From JAENVT01 sp963720775 (lineage in GTDB: Bacteria > Actinomycetota > Acidimicrobiia > Acidimicrobiales > Ilumatobacteraceae), in contig CAVRGR010000003.1 in NCBI GenBank assembly GCA_963720775.1, positions 434,001-498,000 on the forward strand: a DNA stretch of 64,000 nt, written 5' to 3'. Both the position numbers and the translations under genes were made by a program. The notes beneath the pieces are model-generated. The model saw only the letters and a program-made list of their open reading frames with translations, was not told where the DNA came from and searched no databases. This document shows, piece after piece, positions 44,646 through 54,352 of the stretch; within the stretch, counting starts at the first letter, position 1; every line of letters starts with the position of its first letter.

Positions 44646-45056
44646 ATGTCTGATCGCACCCTTGTCCTGCTCAAGCCCGATACCGTCGAGCGTGGCCTCG
44701 TCGGCGAAGTGCTGCGTCGCTTCGAAGCCAAGGATCTCAAGATCGTTGCCCTCGACATGCGCGTGCTCGGCCTCGAGACGTTGGCGCGCCACTACGAAGA
44801 GCATGTCGGCAAGGGCTTCTACGCCGATCTCGTCACGTTCATGAGCCGTGGGCCGGTCGTCGCCCTGGTGCTCGAGGGTCCGGAAGACACCTGGGAGGTC
44901 GTGCGCACCATGATGGGTGCGACGAACCCGCGCAAGGCGCTGCCCGGCACGGTTCGCGGTGACCTCGGCATCTTGTTCACCGAGAACTTGGTGCACGGCA
45001 GCGACTCTCTCGAGTCGGCCCAGCGTGAGATCGGCATCTTCTTCCCGAATCTGTAA
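44646..45056 (+). CDS. ndk: Nucleoside diphosphate kinase
   Basis: 136 residues from ATG at 44646. TLVLLKPDTVERGLVGEVL is the start signature, and the phosphohistidine is in NLVHGSDSLESAQREI. All family positions are kept. It balances nucleoside triphosphate pools using ATP. Longer in-frame readings from 44550 have no family match. Confidence 0.96.
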   Translation: MSDRTLVLLKPDTVERGLVGEVLRRFEAKDLKIVALDMRVLGLETLARHYEEHVGKGFYADLVTFMSRGPVVALVLEGPEDTWEVVRTMMGATNPRKALPGTVRGDLGILFTENLVHGSDSLESAQREIGIFFPNL

Positions 45057-45145
45057 CAATCCGGTGCTGGGCTACACTTGCAGATCTGCGCTGACGGTGG
45101 CGCAGGCGTTCGTGCACGGTCGAGCCGGCGGTGCGGAGGTAAGTG

Positions 45146-46179
<1,034 letters not shown>

Positions 46180-46195
46180 ACCACCCTGGCCTCTC

Positions 46196-47260
46196 GTGCT
46201 GTCCTCGTTGAGCCGTCGCCGTGTCGTTGTGCTGCTCATTTTGACCTCGCTGCTGCTGATCACCCTCGACCGGCGTGGCCACAACGCCTTCATCGACAAG
46301 GCCCGGCAGGGCTTTGCCGTGGTCATGCGCCCCTTCGACATCGCCGCCGACGCGGTGTCGAAACCGATCGCCAATGCCTGGTACGGCATCACTCACTATG
46401 ACGATTTGAAGGCCCAGAACGAGGCACTGACCGATCAGATCGAGCACGAAAAAGGCGCCGAGATCGAGGCCCAGACGGCCATCACCAAGTACTACGAACT
46501 GCTCAAGCTCTACCACCTCACCTCGGTTCACAGCTACAAGAGCGTGATCGCCCAGGTGGTGGGTGAGGCGCCGAGCAACTTCCAGAACACGGTCGAGATC
46601 ACGGTCGGCACCCGTGCCGGAGTCGCAGTCGGCATGCCCGTGACCGATGGTGCCGGTTTGATCGGCAAGGTCACCAAGGTCTACCCGGACCGCAGCGTCG
46701 TGATGCTGATCACCGATCCGCAGTTCTCCGTGCAGGCGCAGGTTCTCAGCAGCATCGACGAGGGCGACGCAGCGTCGACCACATCATCGACCACCCCGAA
46801 CACGGCTCTCAGCGGCCGGTCGCTCGACACCACGACTTCGACCAGCACCACGACAACCACTACGACGCCGGCGACGACCACGACGACGCCCAAGGGCGGC
46901 ACGGCGGCCACGCCCGGCGAGACGACGACCTCGACGAGTACTTCGACCACAACGACGCTGCCGGAGGTGCTCGTCGCCCGCGAAACCGGCAACATCGACG
47001 GCCAGAGCGCCGATCGGCCCTTGCTCTTCAGTCTCATCGACGACACCGCACTCACCAACGTGAAGGTTGGCGACATCGTGGAGACCGCTGGCGGCACGAA
47101 GAGCCTGGCCCCTCAGGGCCTGCCAATCGGCACGATCACTGCCGTACGACAGCGATTGGGGAGCCGAACTCCCATCGTCGAGGTCGAGCCCAACGCCAGC
47201 CTGACCCGACTCAACTTCGTAGCTGTGGTGCTCTTCGTTCCGAACCAGGCCGCGATCTGA
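46196..47260 (+). CDS. mreC: Rod shape-determining protein MreC
   Basis: 354 residues. One N-terminal helix (RRRVVVLLILTSLLLITLD) is followed by a coiled coil (AQNEALTDQIEHEKGAEIEA) and the two-barrel outer domain (IAQVVGEAPSNFQNTVEITV). A Thr/Ser-rich stretch of about 70 residues (residues 197-262; TTTSTSTTTTTTTPATTTTT) splits the second barrel, longer than in most MreC. GTG at 46196 is the start. Confidence 0.93.
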   Translation: MLSSLSRRRVVVLLILTSLLLITLDRRGHNAFIDKARQGFAVVMRPFDIAADAVSKPIANAWYGITHYDDLKAQNEALTDQIEHEKGAEIEAQTAITKYYELLKLYHLTSVHSYKSVIAQVVGEAPSNFQNTVEITVGTRAGVAVGMPVTDGAGLIGKVTKVYPDRSVVMLITDPQFSVQAQVLSSIDEGDAASTTSSTTPNTALSGRSLDTTTSTSTTTTTTTPATTTTTPKGGTAATPGETTTSTSTSTTTTLPEVLVARETGNIDGQSADRPLLFSLIDDTALTNVKVGDIVETAGGTKSLAPQGLPIGTITAVRQRLGSRTPIVEVEPNASLTRLNFVAVVLFVPNQAAI

Positions 47261-47263
47261 GCC

Positions 47264-47788
47264 GTGCGCTCGCTGCCGTTTGCCCTTTTCACCCGGCTGA
47301 TCCCAGTTGCCCTGGTGCTGTTGGCGATCCAACGAACGGTTTGCGCCACGTATCGACCTGCAGGCGTCGCTGTGCAGGTCGTGCTGGCTCTGGCAGCGGG
47401 TGCCGGAGCGGGTGCCGGTTCGGAACGCGGTGCGTTCGCCGGATTCGCGCTCGGCATGATGTATGACCTCGGCGTCGGCACGCCGCTCGGGCTCACGGCC
47501 CTCGCCTACGGCCTGGCCGGGTTGACGTCGGGGTACGTGATGAGCATCACGCCCGATCCGCAGTGGTGGCTGGCGGCGATCTTCGTGGCGATCGGATCGG
47601 CGGTGGGGGAAGGCGCCATTCCGGTCGTGAAGTTCCTCACGGGCCAGGAGGGGTGGCTGACAGATCGGCTGTTCGTCGTGTTGCCCGTGGTCACAGTCGC
47701 GGCGACCCTGCTCAGCCCATTGATGGTTCCGCTCGGCCGATGGTGCGCCGGTGCCAAACGTCGCACGTGGAGGGCGATACCCGAATGA
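47264..47788 (+). CDS. mreD: Rod shape-determining protein MreD
   Basis: 174 residues, about five helices (ALFTRLIPVALVLLAIQRTV, GFALGMMYDLGVGTPLGLTA, WWLAAIFVAIGSAVG). The MMYDLGVGTPLG stretch is the MreD hallmark. GTG at 47264 starts three bases after the mreC stop. Confidence 0.88.
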   Translation: MRSLPFALFTRLIPVALVLLAIQRTVCATYRPAGVAVQVVLALAAGAGAGAGSERGAFAGFALGMMYDLGVGTPLGLTALAYGLAGLTSGYVMSITPDPQWWLAAIFVAIGSAVGEGAIPVVKFLTGQEGWLTDRLFVVLPVVTVAATLLSPLMVPLGRWCAGAKRRTWRAIPE

Positions 47789-47845
47789 ACGTCGAACTGT
47801 ACCGGGCGCGCTCGTTCGCGCCCCTTCGCGGGCAACAATGGTGCC

Positions 47846-50176
47846 ATGGCGATCGATAAGCGCACGACGCGTCTCGGCGTGTTGGCACTCGTGTCGATGC
47901 TCTTGATCGGCGCCGTCGGTACGCGTCTGTGGTTCCTCCAAGGTGTCGAGGCGGCGTCGTACCAGGAACGGGTGTCGGCAGCGAAGATCCGCACGGTGCT
48001 GATCCCGCCCGAGCGCGGGCGCATCTTCGATGCCAAGGGTCGCATCATGGCCGACAACAAGCGCATCCTCACGGTCGCCATCGACTGGAGCGTCATCAAG
48101 ACTCGCAAAGCCCGCGACACGATGTTCAACCGGCTGTCGGGTCCACTCAAGGTTCCGGTCATCGATCTGCAACGTCGCTACGACCCGTGCTTCGGCGAAC
48201 CGACGATCCCGAAGTGCACCAAGGGCCAGCGATACAGCACCTTGTTGCCGCTGCCGTTGAAAGAAGATGTCGACGAAGACACGGTGACCTATCTGAAGGA
48301 GCGCAGCGAAGACTTCCCGGGCATCCAGATCGTCGAGCAGTGGAAGCGCGTGTACCCGTACGCGCCATTGGCGAGTCACGTCGTCGGCTACCTGGGCCCG
48401 ATCACCAAGGAGAACGTCAGCGTCTACAAGGCGAAGAACTACAACACCAACGAGCTCGTCGGCGCCTTCGGAGTCGAGGGATCGATGGAAGACACCCTGC
48501 ATGGCCAATGGGGCAAAGAGGTCTTCGAGGTGGATGCGGCCGGCGGAATCGTTCGTGAGCTCGTCGACCAACACGTCGACCCGGTCGCCGGTCGCGACGT
48601 GCAACTGACGATCGATCTCGATGTGCAGCAGTATGCCGAGCAGGCCCTCGAGACCAAGCTCAAGCAACGACGCGACCTTCCCACCGACCTCACCCTTCCC
48701 GACGTTGCCGCGCACAACCCCATCGACCCCAAGGACCCGAATGGCAAGCGGGTGTACGCGAGCTCTACCGAGTTCGGCAACCAGGAATGGATCCAGTACA
48801 AAGCTCCGGCAGGCGCAGTCGTGGTAGAGGACTACACCACCGGTCAGATCGTCGCCATGGCCAGCTACCCGCGCTTTGACAACCGCTGGATGGGGGCGAT
48901 CGACGGCGCCAAGTTCGATCAGCTGTTCGGCGACAAGATCGACCCGATCACCGGCAAGGCCGACCCCGACAAGTCCGTACTCGTCAACCGCGCCGTGCAG
49001 GGGCAGTACAACATGGGGTCGTCGTTCAAACCGTTCGTCGCCTGGTCGGCGATGCACAGTGGTGTGCTCGGGCCTCAGGAGGTGTACGTCGACACGGGTG
49101 TGTACAAGCTGGAGTCGGTTGCCGACGATGTCTGCGCCACCGGTGTGCGTTGCGAGTTCAAGAACGCCAGCAACATCCGCACCAACCTGTCGTCTGCCTA
49201 CGGGCCCGTCACCGTTGCCGACGCCCTCGCCGTCAGTAGTGACGCGTTCTTCTATCGGCTCGGAGAGAAGTTCTGGGAGATGGACGAGCACAACGCATCG
49301 ATCGACCCGACGCTGAAGGGGAAGTCGACGCTCAAGGACGATCTGGAGCGCTTCGGATTCGGATCCGAGACCGGTGTTCAGCTGCCGTTCGAATGGTCCG
49401 GTCGCATCCCCGACGATGCGGTCAAGAAGGAGCTCGTCGACAAACACGTGCTCGCCAAGGGTGAAGTCGGCCGATTGTTGGTGGGCGACAACGTGCAGGT
49501 GGCGATCGGGCAGGGCCTCATGGCAGCGACGCCACTGCAGATGGCCAACGGTTATTCGACGATCGCCAACGGTGGCTTCCTGCGCCAGCCGACGGTCGTC
49601 AAGAACATCTTTGAACCGCTGGTCCCTGATCTGGGCCCCGGCATGGCCGACCTCTCGAAAGCGGTGGTCTACCAGTCGTTCGAAGCGCATACCTACAAAG
49701 ATCAGTTGGAGATGCCACCAGACATCCGCGACCCGATCATCAACGGGCTCAAGCGGGTGACCAACGCCGATCGCGTGCGCGAACCCGGAGTTCGGAACCC
49801 GAAGAGCTTCTACCACACGACCACCGGCGAAAAGCTCTTCGAGACGTACCCGATGAGCGCCCTGCCGATCGCCGGCAAGACGGGGACGGCCCAGGGTGCC
49901 AACAGCTACCCGTGGAACGACTCGTCGGCGTTCGCCGGCTTCAGCCTCGACGACTCCAAGCCCTACACGGTGTTCGCCTACCTGGAGAAGAGCGGCTACG
50001 GTGCCAAGGCCGCAGCGCCGGTCGTGAAGTGCATCTTCACGGCGCTCGCCGGAAAGACTGCGATGGACCCAGTGCTGCCCAGCGATCAGCTCGATCTCAA
50101 CTCGTTGCTGCCGGCAGCACCGACACAACTGGCTGACACCACGTGCATGCCGCCGGCCGTCGACGCCCGGGACTGA
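47846..50176 (+). CDS. mrdA: Penicillin-binding protein 2 (cell elongation transpeptidase)
   Basis: 776 residues. One N-terminal helix is followed by the pedestal domain (IPPERGRIFDAKGRIMADNK). The transpeptidase has SxxK as GSSFKPF, second motif SSD in VSSDAFFYRLGEKF, and KTGT in IAGKTGTAQGAN. Long insertions with two Cys (YDPCFGEPTIPKCTK and DDVCATGVRCEF) may form disulfides, a mark of extracytoplasmic folding. It cross-links peptidoglycan along the cell side with RodA, encoded four bases downstream. Confidence 0.95.
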   Translation: MAIDKRTTRLGVLALVSMLLIGAVGTRLWFLQGVEAASYQERVSAAKIRTVLIPPERGRIFDAKGRIMADNKRILTVAIDWSVIKTRKARDTMFNRLSGPLKVPVIDLQRRYDPCFGEPTIPKCTKGQRYSTLLPLPLKEDVDEDTVTYLKERSEDFPGIQIVEQWKRVYPYAPLASHVVGYLGPITKENVSVYKAKNYNTNELVGAFGVEGSMEDTLHGQWGKEVFEVDAAGGIVRELVDQHVDPVAGRDVQLTIDLDVQQYAEQALETKLKQRRDLPTDLTLPDVAAHNPIDPKDPNGKRVYASSTEFGNQEWIQYKAPAGAVVVEDYTTGQIVAMASYPRFDNRWMGAIDGAKFDQLFGDKIDPITGKADPDKSVLVNRAVQGQYNMGSSFKPFVAWSAMHSGVLGPQEVYVDTGVYKLESVADDVCATGVRCEFKNASNIRTNLSSAYGPVTVADALAVSSDAFFYRLGEKFWEMDEHNASIDPTLKGKSTLKDDLERFGFGSETGVQLPFEWSGRIPDDAVKKELVDKHVLAKGEVGRLLVGDNVQVAIGQGLMAATPLQMANGYSTIANGGFLRQPTVVKNIFEPLVPDLGPGMADLSKAVVYQSFEAHTYKDQLEMPPDIRDPIINGLKRVTNADRVREPGVRNPKSFYHTTTGEKLFETYPMSALPIAGKTGTAQGANSYPWNDSSAFAGFSLDDSKPYTVFAYLEKSGYGAKAAAPVVKCIFTALAGKTAMDPVLPSDQLDLNSLLPAAPTQLADTTCMPPAVDARD

Positions 50177-50179
50177 ACC

Positions 50180-51340
50180 ATGGCGCTCAGCATGCTGTCG
50201 CGCAAGCCGGACTCCGGTCTCGGCAACATCAAGGCCAGTCCCGGCTCGCCCAGCCGCAACATCGACTGGGTGTTGCTGCTCGCCCAAGGTCTGCTGTCGA
50301 TCATCGGCCTGTTCACCATCTACTCGGCGTCGTACTCGAAGTTCTCCAATCCGTATCTCTACGTCACCCGCCAGGAGATCTTCCTGATCGGTGCGGTGAT
50401 CTCGATGATCGTGGTGATGTCGTTCGACTACGACTGGTGGCGCGAGCGAGCCAGGTTCCTCTACGGCGTCACGGTGATGCTCCTGGTGTTGGTGATCCTC
50501 GTCGGAGCCATCAGCGGGGGTGCCCGGCTGAGCTTCGACCTCGGCCCGCTGAAGGTGCAACCCGCCGAGTTCGCCAAGTTCACGGGCCTGCTCGCCCTCG
50601 CCGCCTTCCTTGCCGAGGACCGCACCGACACGTTGAACTACACCCGTTTCGTCAAAGGACTGCTGCTGGTCGGAGTGCCGACCGCCTTGGTGATCGTCCA
50701 GCCCGACCTGGGCACCGCCTCGGTGCTCATCGCCATGATGATGGGGGTGCTGCTGATCGCCGGCGCGAAGGCGAAGTACATCCTGCTGATCACCGTGCTG
50801 TCGGCGGCCACGGTCGGCGCGGCCGTCCTCAGCGGTGTGGTCAACAACTACCAGATCAACCGCATCACGGTGTTCTTCCACCAGAGCTCCACCGATCTCA
50901 AGCTCCGCGATCTCGTCTTCCAGGGGCGGAACTCGCTGCGGGCGATCGCCACCGGAGGGATCAACGGCAAGGGCTGGCTGCGAGGGCAGATCACCAACTC
51001 CAAGGACATCCCGGTGCAGTGGGCCGATTTTCCGTTCTCGGCCATCGGCGAGCAGTTCGGCCTGATCGGCTGCAGCGTCGTCGTCGGCCTGTTCGCCATC
51101 TTGCTGCTGCGCATCTGGCGCATCGCCGGGTTGTCGCGCGACATGCTGGGCACCTATCTGTGCGCCGGCGCCTTCACGATGGTGCTGTGGCAGATGTTCC
51201 AGAACATCGCCATGAGCATCGGTCTGATGCCCATCACCGGCCTGCCATTGCCCTTCATCTCCTACGGAGGGTCGAGCATCGTCACCTTCTTCGCCCTGAT
51301 GGGCCTGGTGCAGAGCGTGCACATGCGCCGCTACCGCTGA
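50180..51340 (+). CDS. rodA: SEDS-family peptidoglycan polymerase RodA
   Basis: 386 residues with about ten helices. SEDS motifs include FTIYSASYSKFSNPYLYVTR, LGPLKVQPAEFAKFTGLLAL (catalytic Asp region further on), VIVQPDLGTASVLI and TGLPLPFISYGGSSIVTFF. It polymerises glycan strands from lipid II together with PBP2. Confidence 0.95.
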   Translation: MALSMLSRKPDSGLGNIKASPGSPSRNIDWVLLLAQGLLSIIGLFTIYSASYSKFSNPYLYVTRQEIFLIGAVISMIVVMSFDYDWWRERARFLYGVTVMLLVLVILVGAISGGARLSFDLGPLKVQPAEFAKFTGLLALAAFLAEDRTDTLNYTRFVKGLLLVGVPTALVIVQPDLGTASVLIAMMMGVLLIAGAKAKYILLITVLSAATVGAAVLSGVVNNYQINRITVFFHQSSTDLKLRDLVFQGRNSLRAIATGGINGKGWLRGQITNSKDIPVQWADFPFSAIGEQFGLIGCSVVVGLFAILLLRIWRIAGLSRDMLGTYLCAGAFTMVLWQMFQNIAMSIGLMPITGLPLPFISYGGSSIVTFFALMGLVQSVHMRRYR

Positions 51341-51772
51341 GCGGCGATCCCGACCCGAGGGCAACCGCCAACCGCCAGACGCGGCGTTCGTCGGCTAGAG
51401 TGGCGCCCAACATGAGCTTTCTTTGGGCGCGGATCCAATCGCTCCTGGCTCGGGTACACAGGTTCGCCCGGCGGCTTGCCTGCACCGAAACCGACGACAT
51501 CGGCCTACCTCACCAGGGACGACAGATCCTCATCGACAATCTGACTGAACGTGGTCACGGCTTCGCCGAAGACGCGGACGACGTCGCAACACGGCCGCGC
51601 CCGCGCGTGCGAATGGCCGCGGGACCAACCACGGACCGGCTCGATCGAGCCGATCCCGGTGACGCGCACACCAAGTATTGGATCGAACGCGATGCCACCC
51701 GTACTGGAGAGCTCTCCGTCGGTCGTCGCGGCGCCGGCCCTCGTGGCTGGCGCATGAGAAGGGATTGTCCGA
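51341..51772. other. Intergenic region before rng, with hairpin
   Basis: 432 bases. A hairpin GCGCCCAA (51403-51410) / TTGGGCGC (51423-51430) lies 63 bases after rodA and shares its core with the palindromic elements near 15.4 and 59.2 kb. A frame from ATG at 51411 runs into rng but has no protein-like pattern, so it is not called as a gene. The rng promoter may lie here. Confidence 0.45.
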
Positions 51773-53737
51773 ATGACCGACGACCAACACGACCAACTGC
51801 CAACCGCAGTTGCACCTGCTCCCGTGCCGGCGCAGGTCGACCCTGCCGGCGACTCCACGCCCTCGGACGGCGAAGCAACCGCTGACGGAACCGAGTCGCT
51901 CGGCGAGCCGTCGGTTCGGTCCGCAGCCAAGCGCCGGCGAGGCTCGCGCGGCGGCCGTAACCGCAAGAAGCCTGCAAGCGCCGGCGCGACCGCCAACGGG
52001 TCCGTCGGAACTGGCGACGGCGAGAGCGCGGAAGACGTCGACGACGCTGACGACGAGGTCGACGACATCGCCGCCGACAGCGGGCGTGGGGATGACGATG
52101 ATCCCGAGTTGCCCAAGCGGTTGGCCGAAGGCCGGCCGACTGCTGCCGCAGCAGAGAAAGCGCTGGTGCGCAAGCCGCAGATCGGCGACACTCGCCCAGC
52201 ACCCCCAGGGGTGCCCGCGCCGGCGGCCAAACCCGCCCAGCAACGCAACGACCGCAATCGCGGCGAGCGGACCAAGACCGACAAGCCCAAGCAGGAACGC
52301 CAGCCTGCAGTCGCTGCGGCTGACGGCGATGCCGCGGCCTCCGACGCGGTGAAGAAGAAGCGCAAGCGCGCGGTCAAAGGTCCGAAGCCGGTCTCCTCTG
52401 AGCCTGCCGTCGATCTCGACGCCGACACCATCGAGCGTCGCCGCGGTCGGGAGCGCAATGGCCGGCCGATCGGGCGCTATCTCATGGCAGTGCAGGTACG
52501 GCCGACCCTCACCCAGGTTGCCGTGCTCGAAGGCCGCACACTGATCGAGCACTACGTCAGCCGACCGGCCGACGACGTCAGCCAGATCCACGGCAACATC
52601 TACCTCGGCAAGGTGCAGAACGTGCTACCCGGCATGGAGGCAGCGTTCGTCGACATCGGTACGCCCAAGAACGCCGTCTTGTACCGCGGCGACGTCCAGT
52701 ACGACCCGGAGGACATCGTCGAGAAGTCGGGCCAGCCGCGCATCGAGCAGATGTTGCGACCGAAGCAACTCGTGCTCTGCCAGGTCACCAAGAACCCGAT
52801 CAGCGCCAAGGGTGCCCGGCTCACCCAGGAGGTCTCGTTGCCCGGCCGCTTCGTGGTGCTGATCCCCAACTCGAAGACCTACGGCATCTCCAAGCGACTG
52901 CCCGACGACGTGCGCAAACGGCTGCGCAACATCCTCGACCGGGTGAAGCCGGCCCAGCATGGCTTGATCGTGCGCACCGCGGCCGAGAACGCCAACGAAC
53001 ACGAGCTCCGCGCCGACATGACTCGGCTGCTCGACCAGTGGAACGTCATCGAGGCGAAGGCCAAGCGGGCCAACAGCCCCACGTTGCTGTACCGCGAGCC
53101 GGAGCTCGCTGTGAGAGTCATCCGCGAAGAGTTCAACGCCGAGTACCGCGGCGTCGTCATCGACGACCAGCGACTGTTCGAGGACGTCCGCGACTACGTG
53201 GCCGCGTTCAACCCCGACCTGGCCGATCGCATCGAGTACTACGACGCCGCTGCAGAAGGCCTGCCGCTGTACGAGCGCCAGCACATCCACGAACAGCTGC
53301 ACAAAGCACTCGACCGCAAGGTGTGGTTGCCGAGCGGCGGCTCGTTGATCATCGAACACACCGAGGCCCTTACGGTGATCGACGTCAACACCGGTAAGAA
53401 CGTCGGCACCTCGAACCTCGAAGAGACGGTGTTTCGCAACAACCTCGAAGCGGCCGACGAGGTCGCCAAGCAGCTCCGTCTACGCGACATCGGTGGCATC
53501 GTCGTCATCGACTTCATCGACATGGAGATCAAGGACAACCGCCGCAAGGTGGTCGATGCCTTCAGGTCGGCACTGGCCCGTGACAAGACCCGTACGCAGG
53601 TCTTCGACATCTCCGACCTCGGCCTCGTGGAGATGACCCGCAAGCGAATCGGCGAGGGTCTGCTCGTCAACTTCGCCGACCAGTGTCCCAACTGCGAGGG
53701 CCGCGGGGTCATCATCGATCACGCGTTGCTGGAATGA
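51773..53737 (+). CDS. rng: Ribonuclease E/G family endoribonuclease
   Basis: 654 residues. The first 225 are disordered, acidic then Lys/Arg-rich (AAKRRRGSRGGRNRKKPA, DAVKKKRKRAVKG). The catalytic module starts at GRYLMAVQVRPTLTQVAVLE with S1 domain (HGNIYLGKVQNVLPGMEAAF). The active-site Asp residues lie in VIDVNTGKNVGTSN and VVIDFIDMEIKDN, and the zinc link is CPNCEGRG. The protein ends right after the link, so the C-terminal scaffold of E. coli RNase E is absent and the disordered part is moved to the N-terminus, as usual in actinobacteria. It processes mRNA and rRNA. Confidence 0.95.
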   Translation: MTDDQHDQLPTAVAPAPVPAQVDPAGDSTPSDGEATADGTESLGEPSVRSAAKRRRGSRGGRNRKKPASAGATANGSVGTGDGESAEDVDDADDEVDDIAADSGRGDDDDPELPKRLAEGRPTAAAAEKALVRKPQIGDTRPAPPGVPAPAAKPAQQRNDRNRGERTKTDKPKQERQPAVAAADGDAAASDAVKKKRKRAVKGPKPVSSEPAVDLDADTIERRRGRERNGRPIGRYLMAVQVRPTLTQVAVLEGRTLIEHYVSRPADDVSQIHGNIYLGKVQNVLPGMEAAFVDIGTPKNAVLYRGDVQYDPEDIVEKSGQPRIEQMLRPKQLVLCQVTKNPISAKGARLTQEVSLPGRFVVLIPNSKTYGISKRLPDDVRKRLRNILDRVKPAQHGLIVRTAAENANEHELRADMTRLLDQWNVIEAKAKRANSPTLLYREPELAVRVIREEFNAEYRGVVIDDQRLFEDVRDYVAAFNPDLADRIEYYDAAAEGLPLYERQHIHEQLHKALDRKVWLPSGGSLIIEHTEALTVIDVNTGKNVGTSNLEETVFRNNLEAADEVAKQLRLRDIGGIVVIDFIDMEIKDNRRKVVDAFRSALARDKTRTQVFDISDLGLVEMTRKRIGEGLLVNFADQCPNCEGRGVIIDHALLE

Positions 53738-53772
53738 CTCGTTGTAGTCGTTCCTCGGCCCGATAGGATCGC

Positions 53773-54090
53773 ATGGCTATGTACGCAGTGATCGCATCCG
53801 GTGGAAAGCAAGCCCGAGTCGCAGAGGGCGAGCAGGTTCATGTCGAACTGCTCGACGCCGAACAGGGCAGCGAGGTGTCACTCACGCCGGTCTTGCTGGT
53901 CGACGGCGACACCGTGCTGGCCACGCCGGCGCAGCTGTCGGGTGCTTCGGTCACCGGAAAGGTCGTCGGTTGGGCGCAGGGCCCGAAGATCGACGGGTTC
54001 ACCTACAAGCGTCGAACCAACCAGCGGCGTCGCTTCGGTCATCGCCAGAAGTACCACGTCGTCGAGATCACGTCGATCAAGAAGGGCTGA
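53773..54090 (+). CDS. rplU: 50S ribosomal protein L21
   Basis: 105 residues. MYAVIASGGKQARVAEGEQV and the C-terminal YKRRTNQRRRFGHRQKYHVV are the L21 signatures. ATG at 53773 follows AGGA; ATG at 53779 is possible. It starts 35 bases after rng, the common rng-rplU-rpmA order. Confidence 0.97.
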   Translation: MAMYAVIASGGKQARVAEGEQVHVELLDAEQGSEVSLTPVLLVDGDTVLATPAQLSGASVTGKVVGWAQGPKIDGFTYKRRTNQRRRFGHRQKYHVVEITSIKKG

Positions 54091-54095
54091 ACGAG

Positions 54096-54350
54096 ATGTC
54101 AAAGACCAAAGGTGGCGGGTCCACGCGCAACGGCCGCGACTCCAACGCACAGCGCCTCGGCGTGAAGGTCTTCGGCGGCAGCAAGATCAACGCCGGCACC
54201 ATCATCGTTCGTCAGCGCGGCACCAAGTTCCACCCCGGCCGCAACGTCGGCATCGGTGGCGACGACACGCTGTTCGCGCTCACCGACGGCGCAGTGAAGT
54301 TCGGTTCACGTCAGGGCCGCAAGGTCGTCGACGTCGAACCACTCGCCTGA
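54096..54350 (+). CDS. rpmA: 50S ribosomal protein L27
   Basis: 84 residues. SKTKGGGSTRNGRDSNAQRL and the body VRQRGTKFHPGRNVGIGGDD are diagnostic. No N-terminal cleavage extension of the Firmicutes type is present. It is convergent with the amidohydrolase gene, only two bases apart. Confidence 0.97.
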   Translation: MSKTKGGGSTRNGRDSNAQRLGVKVFGGSKINAGTIIVRQRGTKFHPGRNVGIGGDDTLFALTDGAVKFGSRQGRKVVDVEPLA

Positions 54351-54352
54351 TC

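Noticed and set aside
46784..51364. A 1526-codon open frame on the minus strand opposite mreC, mreD, mrdA and rodA
   Set aside because: It is antisense to well-supported genes, its composition is Arg/His/Asp/Gly-rich without domains, and long antisense frames are expected in GC-rich DNA.
51411..51885. A plus-strand frame after rodA starting MSFLWARIQSLLARVHRFAR
   Set aside because: It overlaps rng in another frame, turns into Arg-rich shadow sequence and lacks family features; the ATG sits inside a hairpin.
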